64,000 nt of DNA from JADJPO01 sp963724535 (GTDB lineage Bacteria; Actinomycetota; Actinomycetes; Actinomycetales; Kineosporiaceae), in the NCBI GenBank assembly GCA_963724535.1, contig CAVRVD010000023.1, positions 71,599 through 135,598 on the forward strand. The letters are read 5' to 3'. The notes beneath the pieces were generated by a model that was given only the letters and a program-made list of their open reading frames with translations, searched no databases and was not told the origin of the DNA. The position numbers and the translations under genes are program-made. Positions within the stretch are counted from its first letter, which is position 1. Every line of letters starts with the position of its first letter. Shown here piece after piece: positions 8,119 through 16,020 of this stretch.

Positions 8119-10605
8119 ATGGAATCCACCCACCGCAAGCCGCGCCTGCGCGCCCTCGGCCGGACCGCCAAGGACCTCGAACAGGACCTGGTCAGCAACC
8201 TCTACTACCGCCGGGGCACGACAGTGGAGTCCGCCAGCGCCCTGGACGCCTACCACACGCTCGCGCTGACCCTCCGGGACCGCCTGGTGGACCGGCAGGC
8301 CCGGACGGCGGCGGCGCACTACGAGGCGAACCCGCGGTTCGTCTACTACCTGTCCGCCGAGTACATGCTCGGCCGTCAGCTGGCGCAGAACGTGCTCTAC
8401 ACCGGGACCGAGCCGACCCTGCGCGCCGTGGGGAAGCGGCTGGGCCTGGACCTGGACGACCTGTCCACCCTGGACGTCGAGCCCGGCCTCGGCAACGGCG
8501 GCCTGGGCCGACTCGCCGCGTGCCTGCTCGACTCGATGGCCACCCTGGACATCCCGGCCGTGGGCTACGGGATCCGCTACGACTTCGGGATCTTCAAGCA
8601 GGAGTTCAAGGACGGCGAGCAGGTGGAGACCCCGGACGACTGGACGTTCTACGGCAACCCGTGGGAGTTCCCGGCTCCCGACGACCGGCAGGTGATTGGT
8701 TTCTACGGGCACACCGAAGACGTCGGCGACCCTCGCAACCTGCGCCGGCGCTGGATACCGGCCGAGACGGTGCGCGGCGAACCGAGCCACATGCTGGTCC
8801 CCGGCTACGGCACCGAGACGGTGAACATCATCCGGCTGTGGCACGCCCGGGCCAGCCGGCGCTCCTTCGACCTGGGCCGGTTCTCGGCCGGGCAGTACGC
8901 CGAGGCGGTGCAGGACGCCGTCCGCTCGGAGAACATCAGCAAGGTGCTCTACCCCGACGACAGCCTCGAGACCGGGCGGGAGCTGCGGCTGAAGCAGCAG
9001 TACTTCCTGGTCTCCTGCTCACTGCGGGACATCATCCGCCGGTTCCGGTTCCGCAACGACGACTGGTCGGACTTCCCGGACAAGGTCGTCGTCCAGCTCA
9101 ACGACACCCACCCGGTGCTGGCGATCGTCGAGCTGATGCGCCTGCTGGTCGACGAGGAGCAGCTGGACTGGGACCACGCCTGGGTGATCACCCAAAGGAC
9201 GTTCAACTACACTTGTCACACCCTGCTGCCGGAGGCGCTGGAGACCTGGCCGACGTCGATGATCGGGCGGCTGCTCCCCCGTCACCTGGAGATCATCTAC
9301 TCGATCAACTACTTCTTCCTGCAGCAGGTGGCGCTGCGCCACCCCGGCGACGACCACCGGCTGCGGTCCCTGTCGCTGATCCAGGACGGCGGCGAGTCGC
9401 GGGTGCGGATGGCGAACCTGGCGGTCGTCGGCAGCTCGGCGGTCAACGGCGTGGCCGAGCTGCACTCGCGACTGCTGACCGAGACGACGCTGAGCGACTT
9501 CGCACAGCTGTGGCCGGAGCGTTTCCACAACGTCACCAACGGCGTGACCCCGCGCCGGTTCCTCCGGCTGGCCAACCCGCGGTTGTCCGCGCTGATCAGC
9601 GACCATCTCGGCGGTGAGGGCTGGCTGCGGGACCTGGACCGGCTGCGCGAGCTGGAGCAGCTGGCGGACGACCCGACGGCCCGCGCCCAGTGGCGGGAGG
9701 TCAAGCGGACCAACCTGGTCGACCTGGCGAACTACAGCCGCAGGGTGATCGGAGTGCACATCGACCCGGACTCGATGTGCGATGTGATGATCAAGCGGTT
9801 CCACGAGTACAAGCGCCAGCTGCTCAAGCTGCTGCACGTGGTGACCATGTACCAGCGGATCGTCGCCAGCCCGCAGCGCGAGGTGGTTCCGCGCACCGTC
9901 GTCTTCGCAGGGAAGGCGGCGCCGGCCTACCACGCCGCCAAGCGGATCATGAAGCTGATCAACGCGGTGGCCGGAGTGGTGAACAACGACCCGCTGGTGG
10001 CCGGACGGCTCACCGTGGCGTTCCTTCCGGACTACAACGTCACCCGGGCCGAGCTGATCGTGCCGGCGGCACACCTGTCGGAGCAGATCTCGATGGCCGG
10101 AAAGGAGGCATCGGGCACCGGGAACATGAAGCTCGCCCTGAACGGTGCCCTGACCATCGGCACCCTGGACGGGGCCAACATCGAGATCCGGGAACAGGTC
10201 GGCGCCGAGAACTTCTTCCTGTTCGGTCTGGACGCCGAGCAGGCGGCCCGGCTGCGCGGGAGCGGCGGCTACGTGCCGAGGGCCTACTACGAGGCGGACG
10301 AGGAGCTCAAGGCCGCCGTCGACGCGGTCGCAGGCGGCGCATTCTCCGGCGGTGACGGGTCTGTCTTCGCCGATCTGGTGGGCACCATCCTGGGCTGGGA
10401 CGAGTACCTGGTCCTGGCCGACTACCGCGCCTACATCGATGCCCAGGACCGGGTCGATGTGGCCTGGCGCGATGTCGACGCCTGGACCCGGATGTCGATC
10501 CTGACCACCGCCCGATGCGGCTACTTCTCCTCCGACCGGACCATCGAGGACTACTGCGCACGGATCTGGAAGGTCTCGCCGGTCCCGGTGCCCGAGGGGG
10601 AATGA
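8119..10605 (+). CDS. glgP: Glycogen/alpha-glucan phosphorylase
   Basis: 828 aa, GT35 family, of the classical E. coli/muscle type. It releases glucose 1-phosphate from alpha-1,4-glucans using pyridoxal phosphate. The cofactor lysine is in SGTGNMK (about residue 671), followed by NGALTIGTLDGANIE. The early pattern EYMLGRQLAQN and DVEPGLGNGGLGRLAAC are typical. I chose ATG 8119 because family proteins begin near here; ATG 8071, 16 codons upstream, is an equally open alternative. The gene ends at a perfect hairpin. Confidence 0.93.
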   Translation: MESTHRKPRLRALGRTAKDLEQDLVSNLYYRRGTTVESASALDAYHTLALTLRDRLVDRQARTAAAHYEANPRFVYYLSAEYMLGRQLAQNVLYTGTEPTLRAVGKRLGLDLDDLSTLDVEPGLGNGGLGRLAACLLDSMATLDIPAVGYGIRYDFGIFKQEFKDGEQVETPDDWTFYGNPWEFPAPDDRQVIGFYGHTEDVGDPRNLRRRWIPAETVRGEPSHMLVPGYGTETVNIIRLWHARASRRSFDLGRFSAGQYAEAVQDAVRSENISKVLYPDDSLETGRELRLKQQYFLVSCSLRDIIRRFRFRNDDWSDFPDKVVVQLNDTHPVLAIVELMRLLVDEEQLDWDHAWVITQRTFNYTCHTLLPEALETWPTSMIGRLLPRHLEIIYSINYFFLQQVALRHPGDDHRLRSLSLIQDGGESRVRMANLAVVGSSAVNGVAELHSRLLTETTLSDFAQLWPERFHNVTNGVTPRRFLRLANPRLSALISDHLGGEGWLRDLDRLRELEQLADDPTARAQWREVKRTNLVDLANYSRRVIGVHIDPDSMCDVMIKRFHEYKRQLLKLLHVVTMYQRIVASPQREVVPRTVVFAGKAAPAYHAAKRIMKLINAVAGVVNNDPLVAGRLTVAFLPDYNVTRAELIVPAAHLSEQISMAGKEASGTGNMKLALNGALTIGTLDGANIEIREQVGAENFFLFGLDAEQAARLRGSGGYVPRAYYEADEELKAAVDAVAGGAFSGGDGSVFADLVGTILGWDEYLVLADYRAYIDAQDRVDVAWRDVDAWTRMSILTTARCGYFSSDRTIEDYCARIWKVSPVPVPEGE

Positions 10606-10618
10606 CCGCGACCACGGC

Positions 10619-10669
10619 AAGGAATGCGCCGTTCACCCCATGAACCGTGGGGTGAACGGCGCATTCCTT
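10619..10669. terminator. Bidirectional hairpin terminator between glgP and the iron permease gene
   Basis: A perfect 22-bp stem (10619-10640 with 10648-10669) with a 7-nt loop, placed 13 bp after the glgP stop and 4 bp from the convergent FTR1 stop. The arms begin with AA and end with TT, so it can serve both directions. Confidence 0.85.
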
Positions 10670-10673
10670 CGGG

Positions 10674-11429
10674 TCATGCAGAGGCGTGATCCCGCGCCGG
10701 CTCGCGCAGCGTCGGTCGCGTCCCCGACCCGGCACGCCGGAAGAACGCCCAGAGCATCAGGCCGCAGTAGACCACCCAGAGCACCGGGGTCAGCCACTCC
10801 AGCTCGGGGATCACTCCGGCCTCGGCCAGCTCGTGAACGCCGTACCCCAACACCCAGGCGGCGATCCCGATCAGGGCAACGCCGGTCCAGGCGAAGAAGG
10901 TCCCCAGGTTGATCCGCAGCGCCCCGCGGTAGATCAGGTAGCCCAGCAGGACGGCGGCGCTGAGCCCCAGCACCGCGCCGAGGGCAGGCAGCATGCCGCC
11001 ACCGTTCGCCCGCATCGACGACCAGAGGAACAGCACCGTCTCCACGCCCTCCCGCGCCACCGCCAGGAACGCCGTCGCAAGAACCGCGAACGGGCCGGCG
11101 ACCACCGCGGCCCCCATCCGTCCGCCGAGCTCGGCGCGCATGCTGCGAGCCGCCGTCCGCATCCACAGGATCATCCAGGTGACGAAACCGACTGCGACCA
11201 GGGACAGCACCCCGGCGAAGATCTCCTCACCGCGCTCGGACAGACCCCCCGCCACCGCTGAGACCAGTGCCCAGACGGCAAGGCTCACCACGATCGCCAG
11301 CCCGACCCCGGACCACACCCAGCGAAGCATGCCCCGGTGACCGGACTTGACGAGGTAGGCGACCAGAATGCCCACGATGAGAGCTGCTTCGAGGCCCTCG
11401 CGCAGGCCGATCAGCAGGTTGGCGACCAC
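10674..11429 (-). CDS. efeU: FTR1-family ferrous iron permease (EfeU-like)
   Basis: 251 aa with seven likely membrane helices. The two REXXE-type motifs of FTR1 permeases are present: REGLEA at residues 10-15 and REGVET near 125. It should import iron across the plasma membrane. It starts with GTG after a GAGGAG ribosome site. The usual partners EfeO and EfeB are not in this window. A DtxR/IdeR-type box about 53 bp upstream suggests iron repression. Confidence 0.88.
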   Translation of the reverse strand: MVANLLIGLREGLEAALIVGILVAYLVKSGHRGMLRWVWSGVGLAIVVSLAVWALVSAVAGGLSERGEEIFAGVLSLVAVGFVTWMILWMRTAARSMRAELGGRMGAAVVAGPFAVLATAFLAVAREGVETVLFLWSSMRANGGGMLPALGAVLGLSAAVLLGYLIYRGALRINLGTFFAWTGVALIGIAAWVLGYGVHELAEAGVIPELEWLTPVLWVVYCGLMLWAFFRRAGSGTRPTLREPARDHASA

Positions 11430-11481
11430 GGACGTGCTCCTCAGGGTTCGGCGGGCCTGAGGACCACCGATAGGACGGAAC

Positions 11482-11500
11482 TTAGGTAAGCCTCACCTTG
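11482..11500 (-). promoter_or_regulatory. DtxR/IdeR-like iron box upstream of efeU
   Basis: TTAGGTAAGCCTCACCTTG matches the 19-bp DtxR/IdeR consensus (TTAGGTTAGGCTAACCTAA) at 14 positions, including both TTAGGT and ACCT cores. Its distance from the efeU start fits an operator overlapping the promoter. Confidence 0.7.
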
Positions 11501-11697
11501 CCTCACGGGCTCGTACCGGCGCAAGCCCGATCACCCGCTCCACGGCCCCCCACCGTCGAGGGCCATGGTTCCTCACCCGGCCAGCACACCGACCGGATCA
11601 TCGGGGAGGCAACGGCGCAACAACCGGGCCACGCCGGCGTGGTCCCCGGCTCGCTCGGGACGGATCATCAGGTGGGCGCTGCGTCCGGTCGATCTGG

Positions 11698-12702
11698 TCA
11701 GGAGGAGGTGGTGCCGCGACGCCGGGCGACCTCGTACAACGCCACACCGGCGGCGACCCCGGCGTTGAGCGACTCGGTACCGGCGGCCATCGGGATCGAC
11801 ACGACCACGTCACACGTGCTGCGCACCAGCCGACTCAGGCCCTTGCCCTCCCCTCCAACCACGAGCACCAGCGGCTCGGTGGCCGCCTCCAGGGCGGGCA
11901 GGTCGAGCTCGCCCTCGGCGTCCAGCCCGGCCACGAAACAGCCGGCCCGGGCGTAATCCTGCAGCACCCTGGTCAGGTTGGTCGCTCGGGCCACCGGGAC
12001 CCGCGCGGCGGCCCCGGCCGAGGTCTTCCAGGCCGAGGCGGTCATCCCGGCCGACCGTCGCTCGGGAACCACCACCCCGTGCCCGCCGAAGGCGGCCACC
12101 GACCGGACGACGGCGCCCAGGTTGCGTGGGTCGGTGACGCCGTCAAGGGCGGCGATCAGCGGGCTCTCACCGGCGTCGCGGGCTCGAGCCACCAGGTCGC
12201 CGGGATGCGCGTAGCCGTAGGCGGGGACGGCCGCCACCAACCCCTGGTGGACGGCGCCGTCGGTCATCCGGTCCAAATCGGTCTTGGTCACCTCCAGCAG
12301 CGGGATCCGCTGGCCTGCAGCGGCTCTCAGTGCCTCCTTGACCCGGGCGTCGTGCTCGATCCGGACCCCGATGTACAGCGCCTTGACCGGGACGCCCGCG
12401 CGCAACGCCTCGACGACCGGGTTGCGTCCGGCCACGTACTCGGTGCCGCCGACGTTCGGGCGGCGGGAGCCGCCCCCGCGACCGGCGCGAGGCCTGGAGG
12501 CCGCACTGCCCCGCTCGGCGCCGGCCCATCGGGTCCCGGCGCCAGCCTCGCGGGCCGCGGGGTGCCCGGTCCGCTCGGTGGCCTTCGGAGTGGCGCCCTT
12601 GCCCTGCAGGCGCTTGCGGTTCTTGCCGCCGGACCCGACACCGGCGCCCTTCTTGGACGACGGCTTGCGGACCGCACCGCGCCGTGCGGCGTTGCCGGCC
12701 AT
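11698..12702 (-). CDS. rlmB: 23S rRNA 2'-O-methyltransferase, RlmB/TrmH family
   Basis: 334 aa. The first 90 residues are a basic, Gly/Arg-rich extension common in actinobacterial members. Then come the substrate-binding domain (NPVVEALRAG) and the SPOUT knot with its three motifs: DPRNLGAVVRS, VLVVGGEGKGL and IPMAAGTESLNAGVA. It should methylate a guanosine of 23S rRNA (G2251 in E. coli numbering), or possibly a tRNA. Its ATG overlaps the cysS stop by one base (TGATG), so the two are translationally coupled. Confidence 0.92.
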   Translation of the reverse strand: MAGNAARRGAVRKPSSKKGAGVGSGGKNRKRLQGKGATPKATERTGHPAAREAGAGTRWAGAERGSAASRPRAGRGGGSRRPNVGGTEYVAGRNPVVEALRAGVPVKALYIGVRIEHDARVKEALRAAAGQRIPLLEVTKTDLDRMTDGAVHQGLVAAVPAYGYAHPGDLVARARDAGESPLIAALDGVTDPRNLGAVVRSVAAFGGHGVVVPERRSAGMTASAWKTSAGAAARVPVARATNLTRVLQDYARAGCFVAGLDAEGELDLPALEAATEPLVLVVGGEGKGLSRLVRSTCDVVVSIPMAAGTESLNAGVAAGVALYEVARRRGTTSS

Positions 12703-14189
12703 CAGATGGTCCCGCCCGCGCCGCCCCGACCGTCGCCGAGAGTCCAGCGGGCGCCGTCCGGAGTGTCCTCGACAGCGATCCCGGCGGCCGCCAACCGGTC
12801 GCGGATCGCGTCGGCCCTGGCGAAGTCCTTGGCCGCGCGGGCCGCGGCCCGGGCGTCCAGCTCGGCCTGGACCAAGGCCGTCAACGCCGTCCGGGCCGCA
12901 TCGGGGGCCGATCCGCCCGCGCTGCGCCCCAGAACGCGAGAACCGCTGCGCCAGTGGGGATCCAGCGGGTCGGTGCCGATCACGTCGGTCATCGCCCGGA
13001 CCGCCAGGGCTCGGCGCAGCGCCTCGTCCTTGTCACCGCTGGCGAGTGCGGTGTTGCCGGCCCGCACCGACTCATGCACCGCGGCGAGCGCCGCCGGAGT
13101 GCCCAGGTCGTCGTCCATGGCGGCGGCGTAGGCCGGCGGCAGCTCGACCGCGGTGAGGTCGGCCTCGACCAGCTCGGCGCCGAAGGCCTCCGCGGCCCGA
13201 GTCACGAAGTTCTCGATCCGTTCGTGAGTGGTGCGGGCCTCGACCAGCGAGTCCGGCACCACCACCTCGATGTTGGACCGGTAGTGCGGCCCGGCCAGCA
13301 GATAGCGGATCACCGCGGGCGAGAACCCCTGGTCGGTGAGCGCCTGCAGGGCCATCACGTTGCCGATGGACTTGCTCATCTTCTCCCCGCCCTGGACCAC
13401 CCAGCCGTTGTGCAGCCAGTACCGGGCGAAGCCGTCCCCGGCGGCCCGGGACTGGGCCAGCTCGTTCTCGTGGTGCGGAAAGCGTAGGTCGAGCCCGCCG
13501 CCGTGGATGTCGAACTCGGCGCCGAGGTACTTCGTCGCCATCGCCGAGCACTCCAGGTGCCAGCCCGGCCGGCCCCGACCCCAGGGCGTGGGCCAGGAGG
13601 CGGTGGCCGGTTCGTCGGCCTTGGCGCCCTTCCACAGCGCGAAGTCGCGCGGGTCACGCTTGCCGCGGGGGTCGGAGTCGGCGGCGGGTTCCATGTCGTC
13701 GAGGCGCTGATGGGTCAACTCGCCGTAGGCGGGCCAGGACCGGACGTCGAAGTAGACGTCGCCGGAGCCGTCGGCCGCGCAGTAGGCGTGCCCGGCCTCG
13801 ATCAGCCGGCCGATCAGCTCGACCATCTCGGTGGCGTGCCCGGTGGCCCGCGGCTCGTAGGTGGGGCGCAGCACGTTCAGCGTGTCGTAGCCGGCGGCGA
13901 AGGCCTGCTCGAAGGTGTAGGCGTGCGCCCACCACGGCACACCGACCTCGGCCGACCTGACCAGGATCTTGTCGTCGATGTCGGTGACGTTGCGCACGTA
14001 GGTGACCTGGTAGCCGCTTCGCGTCAGCCAACGGCGCAGGACGTCGAAGCTCACCGCCGCGCGCAGATGGCCGATATGCGGGGCGGACTGGGGCGTGGCG
14101 CCGCAGACGTAGACGCCGACCTTGCCCTCCTCGAGCGGGATGAAGGCACGCGCGGAGTGCGTCGCGGTGTCATAGAGGCGAAGGCTCAC
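12702..14189 (-). CDS. cysS: Cysteinyl-tRNA synthetase
   Basis: 495 aa. Class I synthetase with PHIGH at residues 37-41, KMSKS, the zinc cysteine C29, and GWHLECSAM / HHENELAQS, which hold further zinc ligands. The full C-terminal anticodon-binding domain separates it from the shorter mycothiol ligase MshC. It charges tRNA-Cys. It is first of the cysS-rlmB pair. Confidence 0.95.
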   Translation of the reverse strand: MSLRLYDTATHSARAFIPLEEGKVGVYVCGATPQSAPHIGHLRAAVSFDVLRRWLTRSGYQVTYVRNVTDIDDKILVRSAEVGVPWWAHAYTFEQAFAAGYDTLNVLRPTYEPRATGHATEMVELIGRLIEAGHAYCAADGSGDVYFDVRSWPAYGELTHQRLDDMEPAADSDPRGKRDPRDFALWKGAKADEPATASWPTPWGRGRPGWHLECSAMATKYLGAEFDIHGGGLDLRFPHHENELAQSRAAGDGFARYWLHNGWVVQGGEKMSKSIGNVMALQALTDQGFSPAVIRYLLAGPHYRSNIEVVVPDSLVEARTTHERIENFVTRAAEAFGAELVEADLTAVELPPAYAAAMDDDLGTPAALAAVHESVRAGNTALASGDKDEALRRALAVRAMTDVIGTDPLDPHWRSGSRVLGRSAGGSAPDAARTALTALVQAELDARAAARAAKDFARADAIRDRLAAAGIAVEDTPDGARWTLGDGRGGAGGTI

Positions 14190-14265
14190 CTGCTCAGGCT
14201 ATCGAGGTCGGACGACCGCTTCGTCCCGGCGCCCGGGGAGGAGGCGGGGAGGGGCAGGGCGGGAC

Positions 14266-15753
14266 TCAACCGACGCCGAGCAGTTGCTTGATCGGTCCGA
14301 TCGCGAAGTACAGCACGAACAGCGCCGCGGCCACCCACATCAACGGGTGCACGTCCTCGGTCTTGCGCCGGGCCGTCTTCAGCACGGTGTAGGCCACGAA
14401 CCCGGCCCCGATGCCGGCGGTGATCGAGTAGGTGAACGGCATCACCACGATGGTCAGGAACGCCGCGAGTGCCGTCTCCCCGTCGTCCCAGTCGATGGTG
14501 CGCACCTGGATCATCATGACGAAGCCAACGACCACCAGGACCGGCGCGCCCGCCTCGTGCGGCACCATGCCGACCAGCGGCGAGAACCAGGTGGCGACCA
14601 GGAACAGCACACCGGTGACGATGCTGGCCAGCCCGGTTCGGGCGCCCTCGGCGACCCCGGCCGCCGACTCGATGTAGGCGGTATTCGTCGACACGCTGGC
14701 CGCACCTCCGGCGGCGGCCGCCAGGGAGTCGACCAGCAGGATCCGGTCGGCGTTGGGCGGCACGCCGTCCTCGTCCAGCAGGGCCCCCTCGGCGCCCACC
14801 GCGACCATCGTGCCCATCGTGTCGAAGAAGTCGGCCAGCACCAGGGTGAAGACCAGCAGCAGCGCCCCGGCCGCGCCGATGGCCTGGAACGAGCCGAGCA
14901 GGTTGAACTGGCCCAACAGACCGAAGTCCGGGGTGGCCAGGACGGCGTCGGGCACCTGGGGCACGTTGAGCGACCAGCCGGTCGGGTTGGCCGAACCGTC
15001 CGCCTGCACGCTCGGACCGATGTCGAACAGCGACTCCGCGCCCACCGCGAGCGCCGTCGCGACCACGATTCCGATCAGCATGGCCCCGGCGATAGCCCGG
15101 ACCAGCAGGATCGAGATGATCGCCAGCCCGACCAGGAACACCACCGTCGGCCAGCCGGCGAGCGATCCACCGACCCCCAGCTCGACCGGCACCGGTCCGG
15201 CCGAGGTACGCCGGACGAACCCGGCGTCGACGAAGCCGATCAGAGTGATGAACAGCCCGATGCCCACACTGATCGCGGTCTTCAACGAGTTCGGGACGGC
15301 GTGGAAGACCGCGGTGCGGAACCCGGTCAGTACCAGCACCAGGATGACCAGGCCCTCGATCACCACCAGGCCCATCGCGTCGGCCCAGGTCATCCCGGGC
15401 AGGCCGGCGATGCCGATGGCGACGAACGCGTTCAGGCCCAGCCCGGTGGCCAGCGCCAGCGGGTAGTTGGCCACCACCCCCATCAGGATGGTCATCAGCC
15501 CGGCCACCAGTGCCGTGGCGGCAGCCACCTTGGGCAGGGCGGTGGCTGCATCCCCGCCGATGAACCCACCGGTCCCGTCCGGGCTGGAGCCGATGATCAG
15601 CGGGTTGAGCACCAGGATGTAGGCCATCGTGAAGAAGGTGACCAGGCCGCCCCGCAGCTCGGCACCGATGCTGGAGCCACGCTCGGCGATCCGGAACCGG
15701 CGCTCCAACCAGCCCGCCGAGGTGGGTAGCTCAGCAGTCTCGGTACGGGCCAT
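14266..15753 (-). CDS. NCS2-family purine permease (AzgA/GhxP-like)
   Basis: 495 aa, highly hydrophobic, 12-14 helices. FTMAYILVLNP near the N-terminus, NAFVAIGIAGLPGMTW and the late TNTAYIESAAGVAEGARTG are typical of adenine/guanine/hypoxanthine-type NCS2 carriers rather than uracil or xanthine ones. It should be a proton-coupled nucleobase importer. I chose ATG 15753 because GAGGTGGGG lies just before it; a start 8 codons earlier is possible. It is transcribed away from the P-type ATPase gene. Confidence 0.88.
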   Translation of the reverse strand: MARTETAELPTSAGWLERRFRIAERGSSIGAELRGGLVTFFTMAYILVLNPLIIGSSPDGTGGFIGGDAATALPKVAAATALVAGLMTILMGVVANYPLALATGLGLNAFVAIGIAGLPGMTWADAMGLVVIEGLVILVLVLTGFRTAVFHAVPNSLKTAISVGIGLFITLIGFVDAGFVRRTSAGPVPVELGVGGSLAGWPTVVFLVGLAIISILLVRAIAGAMLIGIVVATALAVGAESLFDIGPSVQADGSANPTGWSLNVPQVPDAVLATPDFGLLGQFNLLGSFQAIGAAGALLLVFTLVLADFFDTMGTMVAVGAEGALLDEDGVPPNADRILLVDSLAAAAGGAASVSTNTAYIESAAGVAEGARTGLASIVTGVLFLVATWFSPLVGMVPHEAGAPVLVVVGFVMMIQVRTIDWDDGETALAAFLTIVVMPFTYSITAGIGAGFVAYTVLKTARRKTEDVHPLMWVAAALFVLYFAIGPIKQLLGVG

Positions 15754-16020
15754 ACCCCACCTCACCGACGGTGACACTGCACCGACCGGGAGTACTGGCG
15801 ACCCCCCGGTGCCTCACAGCACGTCACGAAGACACGAACTGGGGCCCGAATATAGCGGCGCGCCGTCACAACGGGCCAACTCGAGAGGTTTCGGCAGACC
15901 AGGGGACGATCGAGGCCTCCGTGCTTGCGGGGCATCCGGCCATCGATCCGCGTCTTGGGCCGAGCCCAGTGAGGTCGAACGTCCCGCGGCAGTACCGGGA
16001 ACCGGTCCCACCGTGGAACC

